Shown here: piece by piece, positions 47,364 to 56,681 of the stretch
How the letters are laid out: each line of letters starts with the position of its first letter
Numbering within the stretch: position 1 is the stretch's first letter
Source: Bacteroidota bacterium
GTDB lineage: Bacteria; Bacteroidota; Ignavibacteria; Kryptoniales; JAKASW01
Direction: 5' to 3'
Assembly (NCBI GenBank): GCA_021812985.1
Contig: JAKAMG010000011.1
Location: 17,412 to 81,411, forward strand
Length of the DNA stretch: 64,000 bases
Program-made: the position numbers and the translations under genes
Notes under the pieces: model-generated
Seen by the model: only the letters and a program-made list of their open reading frames with translations
What the model was told of the DNA's origin: nothing
Database searches by the model: none

Positions 47364-47588
47364 TTAGTACTCGCTTTCGTCTTCGTAAAAGAAATCTTCG
47401 TCGCTTGGATAGTCTGGCCAAATTTCCTCTATGCTTTCGTAAGGCTCGTCAGTGTCCTCGAGCTCACGAAGATTCTCAATAACCTCTATGGGTGCTCCTG
47501 TTCTAACCGCATAATCTATCAGTTCATCCTTCGTCGCAGGCCATGGAGCGTCCTCAAGGTAAGTAGCGAGTTCAGGTGTCCATATCAT
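47364..47588 (-). CDS. DUF2795 protein
   Basis: A 74-aa acidic protein. The first 40 residues (TPELATYLEDAPWPATKDELIDYAVRTGAP) form the DUF2795 helical domain; the tail is strongly acidic (EEIWPDYPSDEDFFYEDESEY). The full-length pattern is one I know from Chlorobi and Ignavibacteria genomes, which supports the placement. The function is unknown. It is monocistronic, with a terminator behind it. Confidence 0.85.
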   Translation of the reverse strand: MIWTPELATYLEDAPWPATKDELIDYAVRTGAPIEVIENLRELEDTDEPYESIEEIWPDYPSDEDFFYEDESEY

Positions 47589-47650
47589 GTCAATGCCTTC
47601 CTTTCTTGCCGCGGCGCATAACGCCTTGCATCTTCATCTTCAAATCAAAT

Positions 47651-48589
47651 TCACTTGCTAGCAAGTCCGCTGTAAAAATCGGATCCGTTGTAATCGCGCC
47701 CGTTAAAGAAATAAGCAGCAGGGTTAACATGAATTCCATTCTTTATGACTTCATAATGCAAATGGGGGCCGGTCGATAATCCGGTGTCCCCGGAAAGAGC
47801 TATGACCTGACCACGTTTCACCTTTTGTCCTTCCCTAACAAGCGCCTTCTCAAGATGGCCGTATAGTGTTGAATAGCCAAATCCGTGGTCTATCTCGACC
47901 ACGTTCCCATACCCACCTCTCGGACCGACGTAGGTGACCACGCCATCACCAGTGGCGTGAACGTTCGTTCCGACATCGGCCACAAGATCGATCCCGTCAT
48001 GCATAAGGCGCATATGCAGTATTGGATGGAACCTCATTCCAAATCCATCCGTGATGATACCTCCACGTATGGGATCTATGGCCGGGATATGGGCAAACAA
48101 CTGCTGATTCTGGTTGTACTTTCGAAGTATGTCCGTGTAACTGTCCTGCTGCAGTGTCGCTTCTCTGCTCAGGACTTCAAGTGACTTGGCAGCTTTGGAG
48201 ATCAACCTGTTGGCATCCCCGGAGACGCCATAGTCGGCGTTCTCAGCGACCCCACCTACTGACACCATTCGCACGTCAGGTGGAATGGTCGGTAGATTCA
48301 CGGAAGTCCGAAGCTGATCGTCACTCTTCGCGAGATTCTTCATAACGAGCTGGAACGAGTCCATCCTCCGGTTCAGGGAGGCAAGTTGTGCCTTCAGAAC
48401 GGAATTCTCCCTCGCAATGCTCTCAGCACGCATGCTCCTCAGACCGAAGACATCGAGTCCGAGGTACCCCGAAAACATAGTCAGGAGAGAAGAGAGGACC
48501 ATCAGGGCGACCATCGCGAGAGACAGCACTCCCCGTCCAATCTCCTTGTATTTCAGGTCCCGCTTAGAGTAATAGTAAATTTTCCGCAT
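47651..48589 (-). CDS. M23-family metallopeptidase, membrane-anchored
   Basis: A 312-aa cell-wall endopeptidase. A TM anchor lies at about 20-42, a coiled-coil follows (ENSVLKAQLASLNRRMDSFQLVMKNL), and then an M23 domain. The zinc ligands are in RLMHDGIDL (HxxxD) and GPHLHYEV (HxH), so it appears active. The topology is like MepM or the DipM group, with the catalytic domain periplasmic. Confidence 0.92.
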   Translation of the reverse strand: MRKIYYYSKRDLKYKEIGRGVLSLAMVALMVLSSLLTMFSGYLGLDVFGLRSMRAESIARENSVLKAQLASLNRRMDSFQLVMKNLAKSDDQLRTSVNLPTIPPDVRMVSVGGVAENADYGVSGDANRLISKAAKSLEVLSREATLQQDSYTDILRKYNQNQQLFAHIPAIDPIRGGIITDGFGMRFHPILHMRLMHDGIDLVADVGTNVHATGDGVVTYVGPRGGYGNVVEIDHGFGYSTLYGHLEKALVREGQKVKRGQVIALSGDTGLSTGPHLHYEVIKNGIHVNPAAYFFNGRDYNGSDFYSGLASK

Positions 48590-48785
48590 CAGATTTCGTT
48601 GGTCATGGAACAGTTTTGCCGGTCACCGCAGGAAAATCGGTGGAGGCAAAATGCCTTCAATTCGAAAGTATTCCCTACTCGAACGACCTGTGGAAGTTAA
48701 AAAGGGAAGGAGTATTTGTCAAGAGGAATTTCCAGAGAGGGGAAAAAATTAAAGAAGGTTCTTAAGCATCACGTAATGTGCTTCG

Positions 48786-49121
48786 CTAAAAAAGGGACGG
48801 GAAAAGTGCGACTGCAACACCTACTAACAACCCATCCAAAACACCTACCGCCGCTGAAACCAAGACGGCATTTAACCAATTACGGTCAACTATCTCACTG
48901 ATGATGAAGAGGCCCAAGACACCGCCGAATCCGCCTGAAACCCCTCCGATTAGCATCCTGCCAGGGAGCTCCGGATCCGGGAGAATGAAATGAGCCACGG
49001 AGGTGACAATAATCGCTATCACCGTTGCGCCTATAAGGCTCGCGAACAACAGGTCCGACTGCTCTCTCGTCTTGAACAACTTATGTGAGTTTTCAACCGC
49101 CGTTACTTGCAAGGAAACCAT
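48786..49121 (-). CDS. Small membrane protein, hypothetical
   Basis: A 111-aa protein with three hydrophobic helices (about 27-47, 57-77 and 84-107; LFASLIGATVIAIIVTSVAHF, GGVSGGFGGVLGLFIISEIV, VLVSAAVGVLDGLLVGVAVAL). The glycine-rich helices recall small channel or glycine-zipper proteins. I do not recognise the family. No good ribosome site precedes the ATG, and the 196 bp downstream to the M23 gene is empty. Confidence 0.6.
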   Translation of the reverse strand: MVSLQVTAVENSHKLFKTREQSDLLFASLIGATVIAIIVTSVAHFILPDPELPGRMLIGGVSGGFGGVLGLFIISEIVDRNWLNAVLVSAAVGVLDGLLVGVAVALFPSLF

Positions 49122-49159
49122 ATTAGGTTTATCTGGAAGAGTGCTCCAAGCACCCTTTT

Positions 49160-49194
49160 AAAAAAAAACGAGGCACTCCCGGGCAGGAGTGCCT
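49160..49194 (-). terminator. Strong intrinsic terminator of ncRNA candidate
   Basis: Minus-strand hairpin AGGCACTCC-TGCCCG-GGAGTGCCT (9-bp perfect stem, 6-nt loop) is followed by CG and nine T. Orientation is clear from the T tract. No protein gene lies on this strand for 1.7 kb upstream, so a non-coding transcript must end here. Confidence 0.85.
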
Positions 49195-49350
49195 GTTTTC
49201 CGCAGCGGGAAGAAGAATCTTCACTTGGGGTTTGACCGCTAAATTAGGAGGCTGCATTAGGGCATGCGAGTCGTGCTTCGCGATTTGTGGCAGCGTGGGA
49301 TAACTAAGCGGCAAGACCTTCTTCCCATGTCAGGGGGCTGTTTGCGGGTA
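49195..49350 (-). ncRNA. Candidate structured ncRNA, 6S-like long irregular hairpin
   Basis: Nested complementary arms define one long hairpin of about 150 nt. From outside in (plus coordinates): 49200-49203/49344-49347, 49204-49206/49337-49339, 49207-49215/49318-49326 (nine perfect pairs), 49232-49234/49312-49314, 49236-49240/49307-49311, 49251-49255/49290-49294 and 49266-49269/49278-49281. Internal bulges and a large central loop give the closing stem, central bubble and apical stem layout of 6S RNA. It is immediately followed by the intrinsic terminator. Sequence identity to known 6S RNAs was not recognised, so the family call is tentative. The remaining gap 49122-49718 shows nothing else. 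Confidence 0.5.
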
Positions 49351-49718
49351 TGCAACTCATAAACTTTTTTTGTGCCCGGTCGCATCCGGCCTCCTGTTAC
49401 CTTCAAACTTATTTGATGAACAAACTTTCTTCTTATATTGTATCCAACACCGTGCCAGAAATTTCCCTCGAATCCTTACTATTTTAACGGTGCTTCCCCG
49501 ATTTAGCATCGCAGAACGCATCTGGTCTTCGCAAAGTGCGAATGCGTCATAATAGCTTCAAAAACAGGGCAGTTGGGGTGCTATTCTCAGTCGATAATCG
49601 CTCACAGCACCGGATCCCTGTTGTTTCGCTTAGCACTCGTATGAGCTTTAGCTTTGCGTCTCTCTCGTCGAAAAATGCTCCGCTTTGAACGGGGCGAACG
49701 TACGAATTATATTTTGCT

Positions 49719-50207
49719 GTGAAGCGGTTGATTGACGGATACAACGTGATATTATCGGACCAGAAGCTCTCAAAGCTTTTAAGGAATGATAATGAGATCG
49801 GAAGGCGCGAATTTCTGGGTGAGATTCTCCGCTCAAATCGACATTCCAGGGAAGAAATAACGGTTGTGTTTGACGGCAGATTTGCCGCTTCAGCCGCCAA
49901 CGAGTCAACCCGCCTCCTTGTGAGGTTCACATCGCGGGGAGAGACTGCAGATGACTTCATAAAGCGGGAAATCGGAGCCTCCCCCAACAGGAGGTCTCTG
50001 ATCGTGGTTTCCAATGACCTTTCTATCGTCAGTTATGCAAGAGAATGCGGAGCAGGGACACAAACCAGCGGCGAATTCCTTGCAGCAATACGTGAAAAGC
50101 GGATCACTGCGCCGGACACCGGAAGAGATTCAGGAGAGAAGCCGGAGCCGACGGGAAGACCAGATCCGGAATTATTAAGGCTGTTTTCAGGAGAAAGAAA
50201 GAAATGA
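49719..50207 (+). CDS. NYN (PIN-like) domain protein, YacP-like
   Basis: A 162-aa predicted RNase. The opening MKRLIDGYNVIL with the catalytic Asp, VVFDGR, ETADDFIKREIG and VVSNDLSIVSYARECG match the NYN/YacP group, whose acidic residues coordinate metal for RNA cleavage. The start is a GTG at 49719 with no ribosome site, so it might be leaderless; TATATT lies a few bases upstream. A charged C-terminal tail (ERKK) overlaps the DUF1573 start (ATGA). Confidence 0.85.
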   Translation: MKRLIDGYNVILSDQKLSKLLRNDNEIGRREFLGEILRSNRHSREEITVVFDGRFAASAANESTRLLVRFTSRGETADDFIKREIGASPNRRSLIVVSNDLSIVSYARECGAGTQTSGEFLAAIREKRITAPDTGRDSGEKPEPTGRPDPELLRLFSGERKK

Positions 50208-50896
50208 GGGATATATTCCTTGCAATTTGCACCGGCGTTCTCATGGCGACGCTCGCCGCCGGCAACGCCAACGCCCAACTGCGCGTGCTCGAGGGGGACA
50301 AGATAAGCTTCGGCACGGTGTATCAAACCGGGGCGCTGGTACACCAGGTAATAACACTGCAGAACTCCGGCAAAGACAGCATAACAATCAAGAAAGTCTC
50401 GACGAGTTGCGGCTGTACGGCGGCGCTTGCCTCAAAAGATATTCTTGCGCCGGGCGAGAAGACCGAAGTGAAAATCCAGTTTAACCCCACCGGCTACATC
50501 GGCGATGTCACGAAGTACATTTATATCTCAAACTCATATCCGAAGGACCAGCTGATGACTGTCAAGATGACGGGCTACGTCGCTTATGCTCTCCAGCCTA
50601 CTCCGGGGTATGTCCTTTTCAACAATGCCCGCGTAGGAAAGCTTGACAGCGCGGAAGTGACGCTCTCCAACACGACAGACGCGCCGATGACCATAACCGG
50701 GGTTGACGTCCCATCGAAGGAGATAACCTTCAGGCTCAGCAAGAAGACTCTTAAGCCGGGCGAATTTGCAAACCTGGATTTCTACATCAAGCCGACGAAC
50801 TCTCGCGACGTGGACGGCTACATCACCGTGCACACTACCAGTGACAAGCAGCCGCAGCTGCAGATAAGGGTTTTCGCCGGACTGGTGGGGAACTGA
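50204..50896 (+). CDS. DUF1573 exported protein
   Basis: A 230-aa protein with a signal peptide (residues 1-24, LAICTGVLMATLAAGNANA) and two immunoglobulin-like repeats. The first carries the DUF1573 mark STSCGCTAA and APGEKTEVKIQFNPTG. The second is GYVLFNNARVGKLDSAEVTLSNTTDAPMTITG. Periplasmic or cell-surface location is expected; function is unknown. It is translationally coupled to the NYN gene. Its stop is one base from the stop of the convergent clpX. Confidence 0.88.
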   Translation: MRDIFLAICTGVLMATLAAGNANAQLRVLEGDKISFGTVYQTGALVHQVITLQNSGKDSITIKKVSTSCGCTAALASKDILAPGEKTEVKIQFNPTGYIGDVTKYIYISNSYPKDQLMTVKMTGYVAYALQPTPGYVLFNNARVGKLDSAEVTLSNTTDAPMTITGVDVPSKEITFRLSKKTLKPGEFANLDFYIKPTNSRDVDGYITVHTTSDKQPQLQIRVFAGLVGN

Positions 50897-50897
50897 G

Positions 50898-52163
50898 TTA
50901 GGCTGTCGCCTGCTTCCTCTTCGTGAGGAAGATCGGGTCCGCGCCCGATACGACGACATCCTTTGTTATGATGCACTTGGCGACGTCAGGCATGGATGGA
51001 AGGTTATACATAATATCGACCATCTTCTCTTCCAATATGGAACGGAGACCGCGTGCGCCGGTGCCCCTCTCGACGGCCTTTTGAACGATCGCCATCAGAG
51101 CCTCGTCTTCGAATTCAAGATCCACTTCCTCAAGCTTGAACAGTTTCTTGTACTGCTTGACGAGTGAATTCTTCGGCTTCATCAGGATATCCTTCATAGC
51201 TTCGTCACTCAGCGTATGGAGTGTCGCCACTACAGGGAGCCTCCCGATGAATTCGGGAATGAGTCCGAACTTCAACAGATCGTCAGGCTGAACGAGCGGA
51301 AGAAGCTCGTTCACTTCATGATCCTTTACCGAATGTATTTCCGCGCCGAAACCTATCGGATTCTTGCTGACACGGCGGGCAACGATCTTCTCGAGCCCTT
51401 CGAAGGCACCACCGCAAATGAAGAGAATGTTTCTCGTGTTGACGTTGATGAGAGGCTGCTCCGGATGCTTCCTTCCGCCTCGCGGAGGGACACCAGCCGT
51501 CGTCCCCTCGAGTATCTTGAGGAGCGCCTGCTGCACCCCCTCGCCCGACACGTCGCGGGTAATTGACGGAGTATCGCTCTTCCTCGCGATCTTGTCGATC
51601 TCATCGACGTAAACTATCCCTCTTTCCGCCCGCGCAACATCGTAGTCGGTGTTCTGGAGAAGATGCACCAGAATTGTCTCGACGTCGTCCCCGACGTAGC
51701 CGGCTTCAGTCAGCGTGGTCGCGTCAGCGATGGCAAACGGCACGTTGAGTATTTTTGCCAGGGTCTGAGCCAGAAGAGTCTTGCCGGTTCCCGTCGGTCC
51801 GATCAAGAGGATATTGCTCTTCTCAATTTCAGTGTCATCCTCAGAGTTTAAACCATGAGGAAGCGATATTCTCTTATAGTGGTTGTAAACGGCAACCGAG
51901 AGGATCTTCTTGGCGTGCTCCTGGCCGATCACGTACTGGTCGAGAGCCGCCTTTATTTCTATTGGCGTGAGCGGGGCCTTGTCTGTGTACTCCTCAGGCT
52001 GCTGCCTGTAGGCAGGGATGTTGCTCCGCAGTATTTCCACGGAATGCTCCACGCAGATGTCGCAGATATAGACATCTCCGGGTCCCGCGACGAGGCTCTT
52101 GACTTCCTTAGCCTCCCGGCCGCAGAACGAACAGCGCATTTCCTCCTGGTGTTGTTTGGCCAT
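50898..52163 (-). CDS. clpX: ATP-dependent Clp protease ATP-binding subunit ClpX
   Basis: A 421-aa AAA+ unfoldase. The N-terminal zinc-binding domain has CSFCG and CDICVEH. Walker A is GPTGTGKT, Walker [11 protein letters not shown], the pore loop GYVGDD and the IGF loop for ClpP docking ISKNPIGFG-like [11 protein letters not shown]. It is complete. It lies downstream of clpP and a 39-aa micro-ORF, in the usual tig-clpP-clpX order. Confidence 0.97.
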   Translation of the reverse strand: MAKQHQEEMRCSFCGREAKEVKSLVAGPGDVYICDICVEHSVEILRSNIPAYRQQPEEYTDKAPLTPIEIKAALDQYVIGQEHAKKILSVAVYNHYKRISLPHGLNSEDDTEIEKSNILLIGPTGTGKTLLAQTLAKILNVPFAIADATTLTEAGYVGDDVETILVHLLQNTDYDVARAERGIVYVDEIDKIARKSDTPSITRDVSGEGVQQALLKILEGTTAGVPPRGGRKHPEQPLINVNTRNILFICGGAFEGLEKIVARRVSKNPIGFGAEIHSVKDHEVNELLPLVQPDDLLKFGLIPEFIGRLPVVATLHTLSDEAMKDILMKPKNSLVKQYKKLFKLEEVDLEFEDEALMAIVQKAVERGTGARGLRSILEEKMVDIMYNLPSMPDVAKCIITKDVVVSGADPIFLTKRKQATA

Positions 52164-52186
52164 TAGCTGTTAAAACATCCCTTCAA

Positions 52187-52306
52187 TCAATATTCTTCTT
52201 CGGCATCCTTCTGTCGCTGACCCTTCAGGTCCGAAATCACGGTTGGCACCGCTATCGCAAATAAAACGACAAAAACCAGCATTACAAGCAGAAGCAAACT
52301 GCCCAT
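52187..52306 (-). CDS. 39-aa single-TM micro-protein between clpP and clpX
   Basis: Too short for the ORF track. The frame ATG at 52306 to TGA at 52187 encodes a protein with one strongly hydrophobic helix at residues 3-24 (SLLLLVMLVFVVLFAIAVPTVI) and a polar tail ending EEEY. It fills nearly all the 170-bp gap between clpP and clpX and is co-directional with them. No clear ribosome site is seen, so coupling to clpP translation would be needed. The amphipathic order of a clean TM helix then charged tail argues against chance. Confidence 0.55.
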   Translation of the reverse strand: MGSLLLLVMLVFVVLFAIAVPTVISDLKGQRQKDAEEEY

Positions 52307-52333
52307 ATGGTTTTTTATAACTCCGAGTTGGTT

Positions 52334-52945
52334 TCACTTCTTCTTATTTTCTCTTTTGACGAGAACGTTGTCAATCAAGCCATAATTGACAGCCTCATCG
52401 GCGGACATAAAATAATCTCTATCTGTATCTTTTTCAATTTGCTCCACCGGCTTGCCGGAATGCTTGGCCAGGATATCGTTCAGGTGTCGTTTTGTCTTGA
52501 TGACTTCCTCCGCCTGTATGCTGATATCCGCCGCAGTACCCTGAAAGCCTCCCCAGGGCTGGTGGATCATTATCCTGGCGTTCGGGAGGGATGTCCTTTT
52601 GCCGGCGGCGCCCCCCGCAAGGAGAACGGCCCCCATGCTCGCGGCCAGACCGACGCAGGTCGTCGCGACGTCCGGCCTCACATACTGCATAGTGTCGTAG
52701 ATCGCCAGACCCGCCGAGACGCTTCCTCCCGGGCTGTTTATGTACAGGTTGATATCCTTGTTTGGCTCCTCGCTCTCGAGGAACAGGAGCTGAGCGATAA
52801 CCAGGCTCGCCACGGTGTCGTCTATGGCGGTTCCGATGAATATGATCCTCTCCTTGAGAAGTCTGGAAAAAATATCATACGCTCTTTCGCCGCGTCCCGT
52901 CTGCTCGATAACGTACGGGATCGTGAGCTGATTGTAAATCTCCAT
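52334..52945 (-). CDS. clpP: ATP-dependent Clp protease proteolytic subunit ClpP
   Basis: A serine protease with the triad Ser in [10 protein letters not shown], His in [11 protein letters not shown] and Asp in [12 protein letters not shown] start at [12 protein letters not shown] (52945), as AGGA lies upstream and the track start at 52987 would extend beyond the family by 14 residues. The result is 203 aa. It begins 4 bp after the tig stop. Confidence 0.97.
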   Translation of the reverse strand: MEIYNQLTIPYVIEQTGRGERAYDIFSRLLKERIIFIGTAIDDTVASLVIAQLLFLESEEPNKDINLYINSPGGSVSAGLAIYDTMQYVRPDVATTCVGLAASMGAVLLAGGAAGKRTSLPNARIMIHQPWGGFQGTAADISIQAEEVIKTKRHLNDILAKHSGKPVEQIEKDTDRDYFMSADEAVNYGLIDNVLVKRENKKK

Positions 52946-52949
52946 TTTG

Positions 52950-54236
52950 TCAGTCCTCGTGTTGGTGAGTCGCCGTTTTGTCAACAATTTTTATTTCAGA
53001 TTTATCGACGATGTAATTGAACATCTCGTTGAAGAGGAGCTTGTTCTTGACGTCGTCCGAACTCTTGTAGAAATCGAGGAGCTTCGACCTGTCGAGTCTG
53101 TATTTCGAAGCTTCGTCCTCCGCGGTCCGTTCGAGCACCGCATCATCCACCTTGAGATTTTCCTTCTGGATTATGGAAGCGGCGAGGAGGTTCCATTTAA
53201 CCGCCCGAACGGCAGCTTCCCTGTACCTCTCCTTCACGAAGTTGTCGTCGACCTCCTGGTTCTCCGATCTCTTCTTCAGCTCCTCTATCATATCGTTGAG
53301 GTACTCGTCCACCATGCTCTCCGGGACCTCGAACTCATTCTGCTTGAGAAGCTCTTCGGCAATTTTGTCTCTGAGCTCTTCCTCCGCCCGGTCCTCGTAG
53401 TAATGCTCGAGTTCCCTCTCGATGTCATTCTTAAGCGCGTCGAGAGTCTCCATCTTCCCTCCGGAGACCTTCTTTGCAAACTCATCATTAAGCTCCGGCA
53501 TTACAAACTTCTCGAGCTTTTTCACAGTTACCTTGAAAGGTTTCTTTCCTGCGGGCTGGCTCGACTTGTCGAACGTCTCGAGCTCGAGGTTAAACTCGTC
53601 TCCCGCCTTGGACTTCGTGAGCCGGGCTTGTATTTCCGACAGCTCGGGGGCCTTGCTTCGGAGATCGACCTTATAATTCTCACGCCTCTGTCCGATGAGC
53701 GGGACGCCCTTGTCATCGGTCACCTGCAAATCAACAGTCACCACCGCCTTATCGTCCTCGAGTGTCTCAACCTCCTGCAACTCCGCGTTTGCCTCGCGTA
53801 TGTGCATCAGCTCGTGGTCAATCGTCTCTGGACCGATCTTATACATCGCGCGTTCGAGCGTCATTCCCATGTAACCCTTCGGCTCTATGGCAGGAACAAC
53901 CTCGAAGGTCAGGAAGAAATGGAGAGGATCGCCGGTCCTGCGCGCGTCAAAATTGTAATCTATTACCCCGGCAATCTTTGTGCTCTCCTTGTCAAAGATG
54001 TCCTTCACGATATCGTTGACGATATCCGGTATCGACTCGGTTTCGATCTGCTCGCCGTATCTCTTCTTGACTATTTCGATTGGGGTCTTCCCCTTCCTGA
54101 ATCCGGGGACCGCCGCGTTCTTTTGGAAATCGGTATATGCCGATTCAAACTTATCTTTAACAAGGTTATCTTCAACAGTTGCCGTTACCTCGAGCTGCTT
54201 CTTCAATCCCCCGAGGTCAAGAATTTTGTACTCCAC
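52950..54236 (-). CDS. tig: Trigger factor (ribosome-associated chaperone)
   Basis: A 428-aa chaperone. The ribosome-binding domain has the tail [18 protein letters not shown], close to the GFRxGKxP signature. The following domain ([20 protein letters not shown] onwards) corresponds to the FKBP-like region, strongly diverged, and a long helical C-terminal domain ends near [17 protein letters not shown]. It lies upstream of clpP, the standard arrangement. Confidence 0.95.
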   Translation of the reverse strand: MEYKILDLGGLKKQLEVTATVEDNLVKDKFESAYTDFQKNAAVPGFRKGKTPIEIVKKRYGEQIETESIPDIVNDIVKDIFDKESTKIAGVIDYNFDARRTGDPLHFFLTFEVVPAIEPKGYMGMTLERAMYKIGPETIDHELMHIREANAELQEVETLEDDKAVVTVDLQVTDDKGVPLIGQRRENYKVDLRSKAPELSEIQARLTKSKAGDEFNLELETFDKSSQPAGKKPFKVTVKKLEKFVMPELNDEFAKKVSGGKMETLDALKNDIERELEHYYEDRAEEELRDKIAEELLKQNEFEVPESMVDEYLNDMIEELKKRSENQEVDDNFVKERYREAAVRAVKWNLLAASIIQKENLKVDDAVLERTAEDEASKYRLDRSKLLDFYKSSDDVKNKLLFNEMFNYIVDKSEIKIVDKTATHQHED

Positions 54237-54417
54237 TTTCTTTCCTTTCCCGAAACATGATTTCGGATGTTGTTTTGTTTCGCCCGTTCGAGTCTTCCCG
54301 GATTCTTCATTTCTCCCCGAGTTTCACGCGACAGAGATGGCTTTTGGCGACTGAGCCGCGCCGGTCCCGGACAATAGCGTCTTGCCGGACTGACTTCGCG
54401 ATATCATTCTCAATAAG

Positions 54418-54500
54418 TGGGTAGAGGGGGACTCGAACCCCCATCCCGTTGAGGGACTAGCTCCTAAGGCTAGCGCGTCTGCCAATTTCGCCATCTACCC
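54418..54500 (-). tRNA. tRNA-Leu (anticodon UAG)
   Basis: The minus-strand sequence folds as acceptor GGGTAGA/TCTACCC, D-arm GCG...CGC, anticodon stem CTAGC/GCTAG with loop CTTAGGA (anticodon TAG), a long variable arm CCC-TCAAC-GGG and T-stem GGGGG-TTCGAGT-CCCCC. The long variable arm and the discriminator A confirm leucine. CCA is not encoded. It reads CUA and CUG. It lies about 180 bp upstream of tig. Confidence 0.97.
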
Positions 54501-54556
54501 GCTCAATCAACAGGCGTGCAAAGTCAGATGAGACACACCTCTCTAGCAGGCTTGTA

Positions 54557-54585
54557 AATATAACTCCTGAGCACTCAATCTTCAA
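54557..54585 (-). promoter_or_regulatory. Promoter for tRNA-Leu (and maybe tig-clpP-clpX)
   Basis: Minus-strand TTGAAG and TATATT are 17 bp apart; the start would be about 50 bp before the tRNA. Elsewhere in the gap 54501-54846 I see no gene or riboswitch; the rest is the thiL leader. Confidence 0.6.
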
Positions 54586-54846
54586 AAGAGGTCAAAATCA
54601 CCCAAAACGAGCTCTTTGCAGCGCCGGCGCCCCTCAAGAGTTCCGGATCGATTTGTTTGCTTCCTTCACTTTCACCGGATACCACCATAAAGCAGATTCA
54701 GTCAGGCCTTGAGTCCCCCAAAGATTTGATTTCAGTCGCGCTTTCGCTAATTTCCTCTTCAAGGGTCCCGCCAGGTCGCGCGGCGATCTTTCCCAGCCGG
54801 CCTTCTTAGTGACTTACAGGCCGTACCCCTTATCAAAGGAGGAAGT

Positions 54847-55911
54847 TTGGACATAAAGTACACCCCCATTTCGACAGTGGGCGAGTTCGGACTCGTCGAG
54901 AAGTTCGCGTCCCTTGCGGCGCGTTATCAGAACCCAAACGTGATCAGCTCAATAGGGGACGATGCCGCGGTGCTGAGGCCGACACCCGGCAAGCTGACTG
55001 TTGTGACTACTGATGTCATGGTTCAAAACGTACACTACGACGCTTCTTACACTTCGATGAAGCACCTCGGGCAGAAGGCGGCCGCCGTAAATTTGAGCGA
55101 CATCGCCGCCATGTCCGCGCTCCCGACCGCCGCATTCGTTTCGCTGGGAATACACTCGAACATCAGTCTCGAAATGATAGAGGAATTCTACGATGCGCTG
55201 ACAGCTGAATTCGGCAAGCACGGCTGCAGCGTCGCGGGAGGGGATACTAGCGCTTCCCCAGTCGGCTTCTTCGCCAGCGTCACGGTCTCCGGCGAAGTAG
55301 AGCCTGAGCGGCTCGCCGTCAGGAGCGGCGCAAAGGTTGGGGACGTCGTGTGCGTGTCTGGCGACCTCGGGAGGGCACACGCGGGATTGAAGATCCTTCA
55401 GAGGGAGAAAAGCAGATACGTCGAAGCTGGACAACCTGCAGACTTCGCACCGGATTTCGAAGGATTCGATACCGCCCTTCAGAAACACCTGATCCCTGAC
55501 GTTAGGATAACCCTCTCCAGGGAGATCAGCGAAAAGATCCGCCTCCACTCTTTGATAGACGTCAGCGACGGACTCATTTCGGACATGATGCACATCTGCG
55601 TGTCGAGCGGCGTCGCCGCCGAACTAAGCGAGGAATTCATCCCTCTGGATCCTATCACCAGGCGTGTCGCGGAGGAGTTCAAGGAAGACCCGTTATCGTA
55701 CGCCCTTTTCGGCGGAGAAGATTACGAACTCCTTTTCACGATCGCGGAAGAAGATTTTCCGAAGCTGTACTCTCTCCAGGGAAACGTCAGAGCGATCGGT
55801 AGAATCATGGAGGGCGAGGCGCGGGTCAAAATTAAAAGGGTGAACGGCGAAAACGAAGAATATTCCGGCTATCCCTCGTACCAGCATTTCGCGAAGAGGA
55901 ACTCCCTTTAG
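54847..55911 (+). CDS. thiL: Thiamine-monophosphate kinase
   Basis: A 354-aa kinase making thiamine diphosphate from thiamine monophosphate. It shows SIGDDAAVLRP, VVTTDVMVQNVHYD, LSDIAAMSALPTAAFVSLG, GGDTSAS, LIDVSDGLISDMMH and LFGGEDYELLFTI, all typical metal and ATP ligands of the PurM-fold ThiL family. The start is a TTG at 54847, decided by AAAGGAGG four bases upstream. No TPP riboswitch is visible, and no other thiamine gene is near. The 3' end overlaps the convergent GDPD gene by 4 bp. Confidence 0.95.
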   Translation: MDIKYTPISTVGEFGLVEKFASLAARYQNPNVISSIGDDAAVLRPTPGKLTVVTTDVMVQNVHYDASYTSMKHLGQKAAAVNLSDIAAMSALPTAAFVSLGIHSNISLEMIEEFYDALTAEFGKHGCSVAGGDTSASPVGFFASVTVSGEVEPERLAVRSGAKVGDVVCVSGDLGRAHAGLKILQREKSRYVEAGQPADFAPDFEGFDTALQKHLIPDVRITLSREISEKIRLHSLIDVSDGLISDMMHICVSSGVAAELSEEFIPLDPITRRVAEEFKEDPLSYALFGGEDYELLFTIAEEDFPKLYSLQGNVRAIGRIMEGEARVKIKRVNGENEEYSGYPSYQHFAKRNSL

Positions 55912-56672
55912 GAGAGTCTCCCCTTAGATATTGAGGCAACGAGGGCGGGGTTGTCTGAAATGACTCCGTCTACGTTCATCGATATCATCTTCTCTATCCT
56001 TCTCCTCCCGTTGACCGTGTAGACGAACACCTTTATACCAAGATCATGGAACTGGTGTACCACCGTCCTGTTCAGGAAGAGGTGGTTCAGCACCACCGCC
56101 TGCGCCCCGTACTGAAGGGGGAAGGACCGCGGCGTAGGGTTGAGGTTGTGCCTGTACAGCGGGGCGAAGCGAAGATGCGGCCTGAGGTAATTGAGGATTC
56201 GGAGCGCTTCGAGATTGAAGGAGGAGAATATGACTTCGTCGGTCATTCGGTGCCGCTCCACAATCTTAACACACTTCTCTACGAGCTCGGCGGCGCCATT
56301 GTGCCGCCGGTGCTTCATCTCTATGTTGAGGCGCACCTTCCCCCTGGCAAGCTCGAGGACTTCATCAAGGAAGGGTACTTTTTCGTCGGAGTATGAGCCA
56401 TTGAACCAGAGCCCCGCGTCGAGAGATCTTATATTGTCCGCGCTTATCCTGTTTACGAGCCCGGTTCCATTTGTGGTTCTGCCCAGGCGGTAGTCATGAA
56501 AGACAATGACGTTGCCGTCGCCTGTAAGCATAACGTCCATCTCGAGCATGTTGGCCCCCGCCCTGATACCCTTCTCAAAAGCGGCAATCGTGTTCTCCGG
56601 GGCTTCTGCCGAGAACCCGCGGTGAGCCACGTTGTAGAAACGTACCCCGTCTCCAAAAAGTGATTGAACCAT
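55908..56672 (-). CDS. Glycerophosphodiester phosphodiesterase
   Basis: A 254-aa GDPD-family enzyme. The metal and catalytic residues are in NVAHRGFSAEAPENTIAAF, LEMDVMLTGDGN and VFHDYRLGRTTNGTG, exactly the family order. It has no signal peptide, so it resembles the cytosolic UgpQ rather than the exported GlpQ. It likely releases glycerol 3-phosphate from phospholipid breakdown products. A REP-like repeat lies just upstream of its start. Confidence 0.92.
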   Translation of the reverse strand: MVQSLFGDGVRFYNVAHRGFSAEAPENTIAAFEKGIRAGANMLEMDVMLTGDGNVIVFHDYRLGRTTNGTGLVNRISADNIRSLDAGLWFNGSYSDEKVPFLDEVLELARGKVRLNIEMKHRRHNGAAELVEKCVKIVERHRMTDEVIFSSFNLEALRILNYLRPHLRFAPLYRHNLNPTPRSFPLQYGAQAVVLNHLFLNRTVVHQFHDLGIKVFVYTVNGRRRIEKMISMNVDGVISDNPALVASISKGRLS

Positions 56673-56681
56673 ATCAGCGTT

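Noticed and set aside
49195-49350. tmRNA or RNase P RNA as identity of the structured RNA
   Set aside because: GGTCAAACCC resembles a piece of tmRNA, but there is no tRNA-like 3' end or tag ORF, and RNase P consensus cores are absent.
49443-49460. Minus-strand sigma-54-like TGGCACGGTGTTGG upstream of the ncRNA
   Set aside because: The -24 element is good, but the -12 GC is missing, so it is not a convincing promoter.
52947-54260. 437-aa plus-strand ORF opposite trigger factor
   Set aside because: Leucine-rich antisense shadow of tig; no ribosome site or domain.
54501-54846. TPP riboswitch upstream of thiL
   Set aside because: I looked for the CTGAGA and ACCTGAT cores of the thi box and found neither.
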